Made by a program: the position numbers and the translations under genes
Shown here: positions 24,901 to 36,900 of the stretch, piece after piece
Layout: each line of letters begins with the position of its first letter
Numbering within the stretch: position 1 is the stretch's first letter
Notes under the pieces: generated by a model
The model's input: only the letters and a program-made list of their open reading frames with translations
What the model was told of the DNA's origin: nothing
Database searches by the model: none
NCBI GenBank assembly: GCA_029216955.1
Contig: JANAVB010004060.1
Span: 132,149-196,148, forward strand
Direction of reading: 5' to 3'
Length of the DNA stretch: 64,000 nt
DNA from: Iris pallida
Lineage: Eukaryota > Streptophyta > Magnoliopsida > Asparagales > Iridaceae

Positions 24901-27900
24901 GTTATATTGTCTATAAGAACAAAACAAGTCTAATGTCTTCCCAAACTTCTAGAATTTGTTTAGTAAACAATAAGATATTCTATTATGCATAGACTATAAT
25001 AACAAAAAATGCTAAAAATTGATATAAAAAATATATACTCCTAGAAACGGGTCGGGTCGGGGCCCTGTTTATTTTGAAAATAGGACCCGCCCCGACCCGT
25101 TAATGTCACACGACCCGCCCCGGCCCGTCCCGTTTAAATTTTAAAATTTAGGAATCGGCTTGTTTAGACATTTTACGGTTCGGGCCGGGTCGGAACCGCG
25201 GGTCCTAGAACTGCATGCCCACCCCTAGTTGCGATCGTTGCTAGAGATACTAGGCGACCAGCTTCACAGGGAGGCTGGTAGAGGGATGAAGTGTCAGCAT
25301 GTCATCAGGAACGGTGAATGGAGGCCAGAGTTATATCGCCACACGACAGAGCTTGGAGCGGCTATTCGGACGGTAGACATTGACCCGAGTCAGTTGGCTG
25401 ATAGATGGATTTGTGATCCATCTGCCAATCCTGGAGCTACAGGGGAATTTCAATTCAAGAGCTGCTATAACTTGGTTCGCCAAACGAACCCCAGGGACGA
25501 GGATTATGACTTCATCTGGTGCAAGGGCCTAGCTCGCAAGATGCAACTTTGTATTTACAGGTTGATGTTGGGGCGACTGCTGACGAGAGATAGGCTCATT
25601 ACGTTTGGGATCCCCATCTCCAACCCCAAATGTATGCTGTGTGAAGCAGGAAATGAATTCATGAGACATTTGTTCTTTGAGTGTAATGTGTCCTGGTATA
25701 TCTGGTCTGAACAGTGCCGCAGATCGTTGGGTGGCTGTGACACTGGCAGAGACGTTCGCGCCATCATCACGGGGATTCGTGGCCAGAGAGGCAGGGGCAT
25801 GTTTGGTTCAAGACCGCTAGATTGAGATTAGCTGCCTCGGTTTGGCAAGTGTGGAGGGAACGAAATCAACGTATCTTTGAGGGGCTCTCCACTCCCCCTA
25901 TTGACATTCTTCATAATATAGAGTTTGATATAAATGCTATGTCATCCTAGCAGGATAAGTAGTCCATGGGATGTACTGTAACCTGTATGAGTTGAGTTGA
26001 GGCCTCTCCATGCGGTCAGAAAGGCAGCTTGTGTGAAGATGGCATGGAGATTCATCAAGGGGGGTTGCTCTGGGCAGAATGGATGGCGAACAGATACCTG
26101 AGGAGGACCAACTTCTGGGCCTGCAGGTAGACAACAATTTCTCGGTCACGTTTAAGGCCATCCTGAGGTGTAGACCGGTGCTTCAGACCGCTATCTGCAG
26201 GCACATGAAGGATGGGACGACTACCGACCTATGGCTAGACCCTTGGTTGGGTTCCAGATCTTTGCTCGAGCTACTGGGAGGGCAGCTGGACAGAGAAGCG
26301 GGCAGGGGGCTCACATGTAGTCGGATCATCAGAGATGGAGTTTGGAGGCCAGAAGGATATCCATATACTGCTCAACTAGTTGAGGAGATTCGCCTTATCA
26401 CTATCGACGCTAGCCAGGCGGAGGATTCATGGAGCTGGGCCGGCCCAGGTACGGGGGGCGGGTCAGGTCTATTCTGCTTTCGTAGTTGCTACGACTTGGT
26501 TCGGACCCACCACGACCAGGCTGAGGAGGTGGACTTCATTTGGGGCAAGGGCGTTGCCCGAAAAATGCAACTTTGTGCATATCGTCTTCTCCGGGGTAGA
26601 CTGATGACGAGAGACAGACTCCTCCGGTTTGGGATGCAGATCCCGGATGCCAAATGTGTGCTATGTAATGAGGAAGATGAATCTATGAGGCATCTCTTCT
26701 TTGTATGCCCGATGACCTGGCACATTTGGGCTGAGCAGTGCGCGCAACTTAGAGGAGTTGGGGTGGATAGAGACATCCGGAGCATTGATCCGTGATCACA
26801 GAGGCCGGGATCCGGGGTGGGCCAGAAGAGCCAGAGTTCGACTCGCCGCGTCTGTTTGGCACATCTGGAAGGAGCGGAACAGACGTATTTTCGAGGGCTT
26901 GACTACCCCCTGTATTGGAATTCTACATAACATAGAATTCGATGTAACAGTAATGGCCCCATAATGTTATTATTTGGGGCATGGGAAGTTGTGATATGTT
27001 GTACTGTAATACCTTTTCCGCTATATGCGAGGAATAAATTCACCCTTATTCCAAAAAAATAATATATATAAATAAAATTCAAACCAATTAATCTGACTAG
27101 TCTCTGATTAATCCCTAGTTCCCGCGAACCGACCAGCGACTTTTACACCCTTGGCTCCCAATCATTGGACCGAGAGGCTATGATGCCAAATTGATGGATC
27201 TCCTTCCCAATTGATACGAAATTGGGGAAGATCGAATGAAATTGCCATGAATTTGTAGAGAAGAACAAGAACAAGAACTGGTATTGGAAAACTTGTATCT
27301 AGGGTTTTATTGATTCAAGGATGTAAAGGAAAACTTACAACTACATTGAATGAAATCTGGAAAGAGAGAACAATTAGTCACATACCATTTCTCATCTACT
27401 CCTCCCTATTTATAGGCTGCTAACACACTGATCCAACTCAAAGTGTATACTGACTGATACTCTAACTTCCTTCTAACTAACTGCTGACTTGGCATTGCTG
27501 ATGTGACCTTCTGCTGAAATGGCAAACTTGCTGATCAAGCTACTGGAAGATGCACACTGAATGCTCTGATTACTGCACTGAGCTTTGATACTCATTCTGA
27601 GACTTTAGCTAGCTGCATTATCCTGCATGTACATTAGTCTGCATCTGGAGAGGAGAATGAGCTGTCTGAGAATGATGCACTGGGTTTTGATACACTGACT
27701 ATATGATATTTGATACTGAGTCAGCTCACTGATACTGAGTACTGGCCACACCACATTAGCCTAGCCTTCACTGAGTCAGTGGTACTTAACTGATCACTGA
27801 TACTTAGCTAATCAGGTTCATATCATTATTACTGTTTCTCAACTCCTGTTTCATCTGCAATTTCCAGCTCCATTCTCTGGGGACAGATTTCATAGACTTG

Positions 27901-30900
27901 GGTTTGGCTTTCAAGAAATAGTGCCTGTAGGGTGATATGTCCATATTCCATTTTTCAGATGTTCTACCGATTTATCTGAGTTCTCAAGTCTGCATGTCTT
28001 TTAAGTTTACTGTTGGCCTTAATGTTAGTTCTTTCATGCACTATAGTTTCAATTTGTCCAATTTGATTAACAAGTTATCTTTTCCTTTGGTCTACTTGGG
28101 CCACATTTGGTTCGCGGAATTGAAGCCTTGGGAAAGGAAAGTGATTCCTTTCCTTTGTTTGGATGCCAAAGGAAATGAGGAGGAAAGGAATTTAATTCCC
28201 AAGAGGAGGGAAAATAGGGGGGAAAGTGGTTCCTCCCACCAACCCAAGGATTCATTTTCCCCGTCTAAGGATTCACTTTCCCTCTCAATTTCCTTGGTTT
28301 TTCCAAACACCGGAAAGGAAATTGATTGGAATTGCAATTTCCCAATGGAAAGGAAATATCATAGAATCAATTTCCTTTCCTTTCCTTTCCTTTCCGCGAA
28401 CCAAACGGGGCCTTAATGTGAAACTTTAGGATTTTTTAGTACTTGACTTACCTAGTTATCTTTTGCATCGCAAGGCACACCGAATTGAAGATCAGTGTTC
28501 CAGATGGTGGATATGTGCCTATGCATGCTGATAATATTTTAATCAGCAATATAACTGTAGATGGGGAACCGGCTGAGTTTGAACACTTCTCACATTATCA
28601 ACCCGTAGAGGATCAGACAAAATGGAGCTCCGTGTCATGTGCGAAAACAGCTGCTGATGCTGCATCCTCAACGTACCTCTTATCCCTGAACAAAGAAGCG
28701 GATCCCAATCTTCTAATTTCGTGTCATAATTTAAAGAAGCCATTAAATGACCAGAACCAAGAGGATACAAGAATCGTTGAACAAAACTCCTCTGTCGACC
28801 AGGTTGTTAATGGTTATAGTCATCCAGAAGATAAGGTTCTTTCATGGTCTCTAGTTAAGCTTCATAGTTTTTAATTTTTTAGCGAATTAGTCCTTGTCAA
28901 AGGGCTCATCTCATTTTGTTTCTCATATTGGTTGGTATCAGACTCAAAATGTGAAACTGGTTCGAATAAATTATTTGGTAGACAAAGCAGAAACTGGCAT
29001 CCATTTTGGAGGAAATGTACTACATACCAATAATCAGATTAGGCGTGCATGCTGCTGGTTCCCCTGTGTAGATAATATATCAGAAAGATGCCCGTAGGTT
29101 CTTTTTTTCTCGGGATGACCTCAATATGTTCAGTTCTTTTGATGCTCTATGTTTCGGGATTCATTCACTTGTTTCTTCTCCAGCTTTGATATGGAATTTA
29201 CGGTTAACTCCAATTATGTGGCTGTTAGCAATGGCAACTTACTATATCAGGTATGTTTTTCAGCCATGCAGTGTGAATGAAAATGCCAGCTAGTTACTTA
29301 TATCTTCGTTTGTGATATGTTGATGTTGTTAACCTTTCTAGTTGTTTGTTATATGAGGATGGAAATCATGTTGGCTGCAGAAATACCTATTGTCATTATA
29401 CAATAAGGCTGAACTACTTGTGTGAAAATTGTGGATGTTTCCCAGCTTGGAAAGAGAGATTATTGGTTTTTTGTATGCTGATCTTATTGATATTACGGTC
29501 TTCGTGTATTTTTGGATTCTAGCAACAATGATAATATTGAAAAATTGTTATCTACCTTTTGATTGAGTTTTTTTTTTCCTTCCATGTTTCAGTATCTATT
29601 CTTCAAGAGCTCGCAATGATTTAAATTTTCCAATGAAGTTCACATCTATATTATTGATGGCAAACTGCTCCCGCAGATCAATCCACAAATTGCGCACACG
29701 ACAACTTGTTACTTTTGTCTTTTTAGTTTCTAAGAACATGGTTATTTTGTCTTTAACTTAATCTGAAAATCCTTTTCCTGGCTTTCACACATGTTGTAAT
29801 AAATAAATATATAACTCTCAATCTTCACCACGACTCTTAAGAGTTCTTGTGTTAGTGGAAAGACCTTTAACATGGTACTAGAGCAACCCATGTTCAAATC
29901 CTTCACGCAATTTAAGCGGATTTTATAAGAATAATACTGCTGTAGAATCCAGCTCTCAGCTCATAAAATGGGCATCTGACCTGATGGGGTTGGTCAGAAT
30001 AGATAAATATATAAATATATAATCCTCGACCCTCACCACAGGTGTGGAGTATTAGAGAAGTGGCAGCGTCTTTAGCACAGACAACTATGAGTTGTAAGTT
30101 GATGAATGATTATGATAACTGGGAACCCAATTTTAGTGCAGTGGCTTAGAAAGACATGATACTGTTTTACTTAAGTTCTTTGTTAAAAGCATACATAATA
30201 GATAAGGGAACCTCGAAGACCATCCTCCAAGATTTTCTTTACTGAGAAAAAATCTAGTGAAAAGAAGTGAAAATAGAACTAGAACACCATTCATCACACA
30301 GATTGATGGTCATTCTATTGTTTCTTATCTGTTCCCTTTTAGGACTGTTAATTGGGATCTCAGAATCATTTTTGTGGCTAAAAGGCACTCAGACACCTGT
30401 ATGATCATCGTCATCCATTTCCCATCAGGATGGGGTCAACTATGGAGCATAAGCAAACTCCATACACGATTTGACAAAGTTCCATGATTCGGCCTGATGT
30501 CAGCCGTCTACTATGGTGCCAAATTCCTGCTAATATAGGTGTGATCATTAGAGGGCCATGCCATAAAACCTAGGTGGTAAGTTGGCATGTAGGTAGATCT
30601 ACCTTTCAGATTGCAGCTTAAGCTCCAAGCAACCAAGGAACACCCTCCAAGTTCCTCTAGTCTATAAAGAGTCTAGACTAAGAGTTAAGATGATATAGTC
30701 TATAAAGAGTCTAGACTAAGAGTTAAGATGATATAGTTTGCTACAGGGAATTACATTCATCTCTATGACACAATACGCCAAAGAGTGAAGGAATGACAAT
30801 CTAGCTAAAAGGTACCTATATAATTGGGGAGATTAAGGGAGCAGATTGTTCGAGCTCATTTTTTGCTGTGTTGGATTCTAGTTTTATTGTATAAAAACAA

Positions 30901-33900
30901 ACTCTCCTATTTTTTAGTCCCACATTGATTAGAGAAAAGAAAGAGGCTATATAAGTGAAAATCCACTTTGATAGTTCATATAAAGTGGTGCTAGGTGTGA
31001 GGCTGCTTATAGGTGTGTAATTACGTGTGCGCGTGTGGCACAATGTGGCGCTTTGTTAGCACACTATCACTGGCGCACTTATCATGCACTTCACACGCAC
31101 CCGCGTGGTATATATGATTTAATCTCAGCCTTACTTTTTTTGAACATTTTGATCCAATGGTCTAGATTTGATTAAGGTGACTATTTGGAGGAAGTTGATG
31201 ACTATTTGGAAGAGTTACGACTATCCAATGAGATTCGTTCCGACTATTGGGGGAGTTGCACATGTTCATAAAGGCATGATATATTTTTTATAAATACCTA
31301 AGTCTCTCACATCTACAATACACAAAATTATTACTATTAAACAACAGTTTTTGAAGAAGGGAGTCAAATTTGCTGTCTGCATTCTTTTGATCTAGGCTTT
31401 GTTATCTTAGAGAAAATATTCGTTTGAACCCATCAACAAACTCTTTCTGAGTGGGGGCGAATAACTTTCTAAAGAAAGTGTCAATATACTGATACGCCTC
31501 AAAGCCAATTTGGTTTATCTCTATACATTTTCTTAACAATTTTAGAAAGTTATTCTATGCTACTATGGAGACTGAAACAACCATGGCTTCAATCAAAGTG
31601 ATGAACCAAGATTTAATCAAACTTGATCCGTTTGATGGCAACAATTTCACTCGATGGCAAGACAAGATAACCTTTTTGCTCAATATCCTAGGATTGTTTT
31701 ACATCATAAGTCCTAACGTAACGTCCCTTGCTGAACCAAAAGAAGGCGATTCTAAAGACAGTAAGAAGGGCCGTGCGAAGCGTAACAAAGATATCCTGCC
31801 ATGCCCGTGGCAATATTCTGAATGCTTTCTCGGATCGTCTGTATGACTTCTACAAGGAGATGAAGACGCCACTAGAAATCTGGAATACTCTTCAAAATAA
31901 ATACAGCGTACAAGAAGAAGGTACGGATAAATTTCTCATTGCTGCATATTTTGACTTTCAAATGGAAGATAAAAAACTAATACTTAGTCAAGTGCATGAA
32001 CCACAAGGCATTGTGCATAAATTAGTACTCTTGACATTAAGCTTCATAAGTTACTCTAAGTTGGTACTATCATTGCAAACCTTCTCCCATCTTGGAGTAA
32101 CTATATGAAGAGACCTTTCCACAAAATGATGGACTTTGGAACATACTCAAAAGCATATTCACATTGAAGAAGAATCTCGCAACCGTAAGAACAAAGATAT
32201 TCTGTCCAATTTGTGGGAAGAATAACAAGAAGCGCACTTTCAATGGAAAGACTCACACCTTCAACATAAAGAAGAAGAAAAATAGCAAGTGCTACAATTG
32301 TGGTAAGAACAAAAATATTCTGTCCAAGTTGTGGGAAGAACAACAAGAAGCACACTTTCAATGGAAAAGCTCACACCTTCAACATAAAGAAGAAGAAAAA
32401 TAGCAAGTGCTACAGTTGTGGCAAGCATGGTTATTATGCAAAAGCGTGTCGTGCTCCAACACTGGATGTCAACATGGTTAAAGAGGATCTCGTGGCCATG
32501 GTGACTGAGATTAATATGTTAGGCATCTATAATGGATGATGGTTTTGATTCTAAAACCACTGTCTATGTCTGCAAGGACAAATCAATGTTTAAGACCTAT
32601 GAGACTGTCAACGATGGTCAAAAGGTTCAAATGGGGGATCATAATCACGCTTTGTTGGAAAAAGGAAGTGTTGTCCTGGACTTCACTTGTGGAAAAGCTC
32701 TTGCTAATTTTTTTATGTTACAGACATTATGAAGGACCTGGTCTCTGTTGATCTTGTATGCAAGAGAGGATTTTTTGTTATTTTTGAGTCTGATAAGGTT
32801 ATTTAAGCCAAGAATGGGATGTTTGTAGGAAAGGAATATGACTATAATGTGATGTACAAGCTAAGTATCAATAAAGTTGCTTCTACCTATATTGATAGAT
32901 CTTTTAATTTATGGCATTATTGGTTAGCATGTTTAAATTATAAATCTATTAGAAACATGAGTAGACGTGGTTTAATTAGCTTTAAATGGATTATTTGTGA
33001 CAAATGTGAAATCTGTGCACAAGCTAAGATTATACAGGAACCATTTCCTGGAGTTAAACGAAATCTGTGCACAAGCTTTTACTAAATTTCAAATTTACAA
33101 AGCTGAGGTCGAAAACAAATTTAAGTTTTTCGAAGCAATATAGGCTTGCAAATTTTTTTAAACGATTTTGATGAATTCTGTGAATTGTATGGAATCATAA
33201 AATGATCGATCTGTACCTTAATACTCCACAACAAAATGGTTTGGTCGAAAGGAAAAAAAAATCGTACTTTGGTAGAAATGGTGAATTGTATTCTTGTAAA
33301 GTCGAAGTTACCTTTAGATTTATGGGATGAAGTTTTAAATACAACATGCTGTTTGCACAATAGAATAGTATCCAGAAAGACTAATCTATGTCCTTCTGAA
33401 TTATGGAAAGGCAGAAAACATAATTTGTTATATCCCAAAGTATGGGGCTTGATATATTATAGGGTCCCTAACCCAAAGAGGTCTAAATTGGGTCCTAGAG
33501 CGTTAAGAAGTGTCTGTGTCTTTGCTGGATATGCTGAACATAGTAAAGCATAAGGCTTCTTGACTTGGATTCTAACAAAATTGTCGAATATCGAGATGTT
33601 GTATTTTTTGAAAATAAATTATGTAAAGATTTGAAAGTCGTAGAGAATCCTAGTGGAGACTATCCCAATGTTGAGGTCCATTCTAACTTAGAAATGGATC
33701 AAAATAGGGGACACTTGGTTCCTTCTCCTAGTGAAGAACCTAGGAGAATTGAATGACAAAGAAAAAAGAAATATCTACACCCCGATTATATCTCATCTCA
33801 AGCTTTGGTTTTCTTAGTTGAGGGGAATAGAGAAAAAATGACAAATAAAATTCCACTAGTTTTGAACATTGAAGAGGATCCAAAGACTTGTAGGGATGCT

Positions 33901-36900
33901 ATCAATTAAAGAGATGATTCGTTTTGGAGGAAAGTAATAAATGATGAGATGGATTTCATAATATCTAATAAAATTTGGAGTTTGATTGATTTGCCTCCAG
34001 AGTCTAAACCTATTGGATGTAAATGGTTTTTTAAATGAAAAATGGCCGAAATAATTCCATACAAACATTTAAGGCCACATCAGTAGATAAAGGTTTTAGA
34101 CAAAAGGAAGGAATATATTATTTTTATACATATGCACCATAGGATAACCTCTATTCAAACTCTTATTGTGATATCCTTAATATATACTTTAGACATTCAT
34201 CAAATGGATGTAAAAATTACCTTTTTGAATGGTGATATGAATGAGGAATTGTATATGGAGCAATCAGAAGGATTTATTCTTCCCGTAAATGAAAATAATG
34301 TTTGTAAATTAAATAAATTCCTGTCTTAAAACAAGCACTAAAATAGTGGGCATGAAAAGTTTGACTCATTTATTTTATCGTTTGAGTTTGTTCATAATAG
34401 TGCTGATAGGTGTATTTAAAGAATATGGTGTAATAGTATGCTTGTATGTTGATGATATGCTTATTATTGGTACAAATATGTTTGGCATTTTAGAAACTAA
34501 ACTCGAGTCTTTAAGATGAAAGACTTAGATACAAGTTTGATACTATCTTAGGTATTGAAGTTAGAAGGCATAATCGAGGATAAGCTTCAAGCCAAACACA
34601 TTATATTAAAAAATGTTGTCCAAATTTAAGCATCTTAATTTTAAAGAATTTAACACTTCTTTTGATTCAAGTACTAAATTAACAAATAATGCGGAGAGGT
34701 TAATTGTTCAACTTGAATATGTAGTGCAATTGGTAGTCTAATGTATCTTATGCATTGTAATCCGATATTACTTTCTCCGATTTGCAAACTAAGTAGCAAT
34801 CCAAGTGGGAGAACATTGGAGAGCCATAACTAGAGTATTTGGTTATCTTAAGAAAACAATCGGATTTGGCCTATTTTATAATGATTTTCCAATAACACTT
34901 GAAAGATACATGGATGCTAGTTGGATCACTGATACAAGAGATAATATGTCCACATCTGGTTGGGTGTTTCTTCTTGGTGGGGGTGCTATTTCGTGGCATC
35001 CAAGAAGCAAACTTGTATATCTCATTCGACTATAGAGTTAGAATTTATAGTCTTGATGGTTACTACTATAAAGAGGGTGGATGGTTTAGGAATTTGTTAT
35101 AGATATTAAATTGTGGCCTAAACCAGTGTCTCATATTTCCATCCATTGTGATAGTCAATCTACTATATCAAGGGCATATAGTAGTACTTACAATGGAAGT
35201 CTAAGACATGAGTTTGTGAGATATTTGATATTGGATGGAGTAATCACAATAATGTATGTAAAGACTAGTAAGAAGTCGACAGATCCTTTTATTAAATCAC
35301 AAACAATGGTAACACAACCTTAAACTAATAAACAAATTAATACAAGGTTTAATGGATAAAAATAAGTTGTTTTGAAGTGATTGAGATATACTGATTGACA
35401 AATAAAGCTTCATTTGATAGGTGATTGTGACAGAATCAGTGTGACCACTACGATAACGAGGTGAGATTTGCTCCTAAGGAAGTTAAATAAATACCTAAAT
35501 AGTAAGGATATATAAATTAAAATGTAGGAGTGGTGCCACTCATGAGAGTTTAGAGGTTTACTCTTTGAATAATTCACGAAACCAGAAAATTAGCACATGA
35601 CTATAAAAGTATTGAAGCGATGCTGGAAATTAGGATATTGTAATGTGTATGATATCTCCTCTTTTATTGTAAAGAGTAATGGGCAAGGTTCGAACTATCG
35701 GAATCGGAATCGGTATCAAACCATTCCTATGAGTATCGGGATCGGCGGAATCGGCAATATCGGCATTTTCGGATCAGAGTACCGGATTTGTTTGTATCAG
35801 AAAGCAAATAATTATTAATAAATTATTAACATTTTAGAAAATATATTTTATACATTTAGGCTTAATTTTAAGTATTTCTAGTGTTGTTTTTTAGTAGTTT
35901 TGAAACTGAATGAATAGTAGTCACCCTTGTCTATTCGTTTACATTTGATATTTAAGTTTTCTTATTTTACAACCTTACTATGTTTTTACACCCTTGTTAA
36001 TTGGTCTTTTTCGTCTAATTTTCTTTGCGCGAATTGACCATAAATGAGACCTCCCAATGTCGGTATCTGTCGGTATCGGATCGGGACATGCTAAATCGTA
36101 TCGGTATTGGACGATACTGCAAACTATGTTAATTTGTTAAAAGATAAGGCTACCAATAACTTTAATAAAATTTTGATGTATTTGTACTAATTGAAGGTTT
36201 CAATTATAAACACCATCTTGTATTCATTATAATATCATTTTATGTTGTGTTACTTTGATTATACAATCAAAGTGGGGGGATTAAAAATGGAACTTTTATT
36301 GTACAATCAAAGTGGAGGATTGTTGAGAATTCTAGTTTGCTTGCACAAAAACAAACACTCATATCTTTTAGTACTACATTGGTTAGAGAAGAAAGTTATA
36401 GGCTATATAAGAGAAAGTCCACTTTGATAGTTCAAATAAAGTGGTGCTAGGTGTGAGATTGTTTATAGGTGTGTAATCACGTGTGCGCACGTGGCACTTT
36501 GTTGGAGCATTATTACTGGCGCACTTATCACACACTTCGCACGCACCCGTGCAGTATATGTAATTTAATCTTAGTCTTACTTTTTGAACGTTTTGATCCA
36601 ATGGTCCATATTTAATTAGTGATTTTTTGGTGACTATTTTGAGGAGTTGCCGACTCTTTGGAAGAGTTGCAACTATCCAATGAGATTCATTCTGCTGTTG
36701 GAGAGTTATACCTGTCCATAAAAGGCATGGGATTTTCTTATAAATATCCAAGTCTCTCACATCTATAGTACACAACAAAATTATTACTACTAAACAACAA
36801 TTTCTGAAGAAAGTATTCACATTTACTGTCTGCATTCTTTTGCTCTAGGCTTTGTTGTATCCTGAGAAAGTATCCGGTTAAACCCATCAACAAACTCTTT

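Larger units (their letters stand above)
22345..25990 (+). mobile_element. L1-type LINE, 5'-truncated, broken ORF2
   Basis: The C-terminal part of the endonuclease ([12 protein letters not shown], then SDHSP) is followed by reverse transcriptase at about 23050-24480, with the YADD active-site box at 23949-23960, and by the zf-RVT tail at 25440-25740. The reading frame is broken by stops at 22699-22701 and 24036-24038, a frameshift near 23030, and a stop near 24479. A hAT MITE interrupts the domain after the RT (24696-25227). The 3' end lacks a poly(A) tail and abuts a second LINE fragment. ORF1 and the N-terminal endonuclease are missing. Confidence 0.9.
16992..27825 (-). mobile_element. LTR retrotransposon on minus strand, with nested insertions
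   Basis: Two long direct repeats, 16992-17610 and 27192-27778, are nearly identical over about 590 bp. Extending the right copy to 27825 gives minus-strand ends TGATATGAACC and AGATCCATCA (TG...CA), flanked by the same 5 bp, ttatt, at 16987-16991 and 27826-27830. Next to the right LTR the minus strand reads atttggcatcatagcc, a decayed tRNA-iMet primer site, so the right LTR is the 5' LTR. Small differences include an extra block of about 45 bp at 17348-17392 in the left copy. The left LTR lacks a clean counterpart of 27779-27825; a related stretch begins at 17989, suggesting an insertion. The interior has no recognisable gag or pol, so it may be non-autonomous. Confidence 0.8.
13711..28474 (+). 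other. TAF2: TAF2 intron 1 (14.8 kb, nested transposons)
   Basis: Donor gtgacc, acceptor gcatcgcaag. The first 700 bp look like ordinary intron and hold a diverged tandem duplication (a block with ttgctagggtttcttgg near 13911 and again near 14041). The rest is mostly mobile DNA: repeats at 14.5-15.8 kb, a TRIM-like cluster, a hAT MITE at 16012, a minus-strand LTR element from 16992 to 27825 containing LINEs and MITEs, and a Tourist MITE at 28099. Confidence 0.85.
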
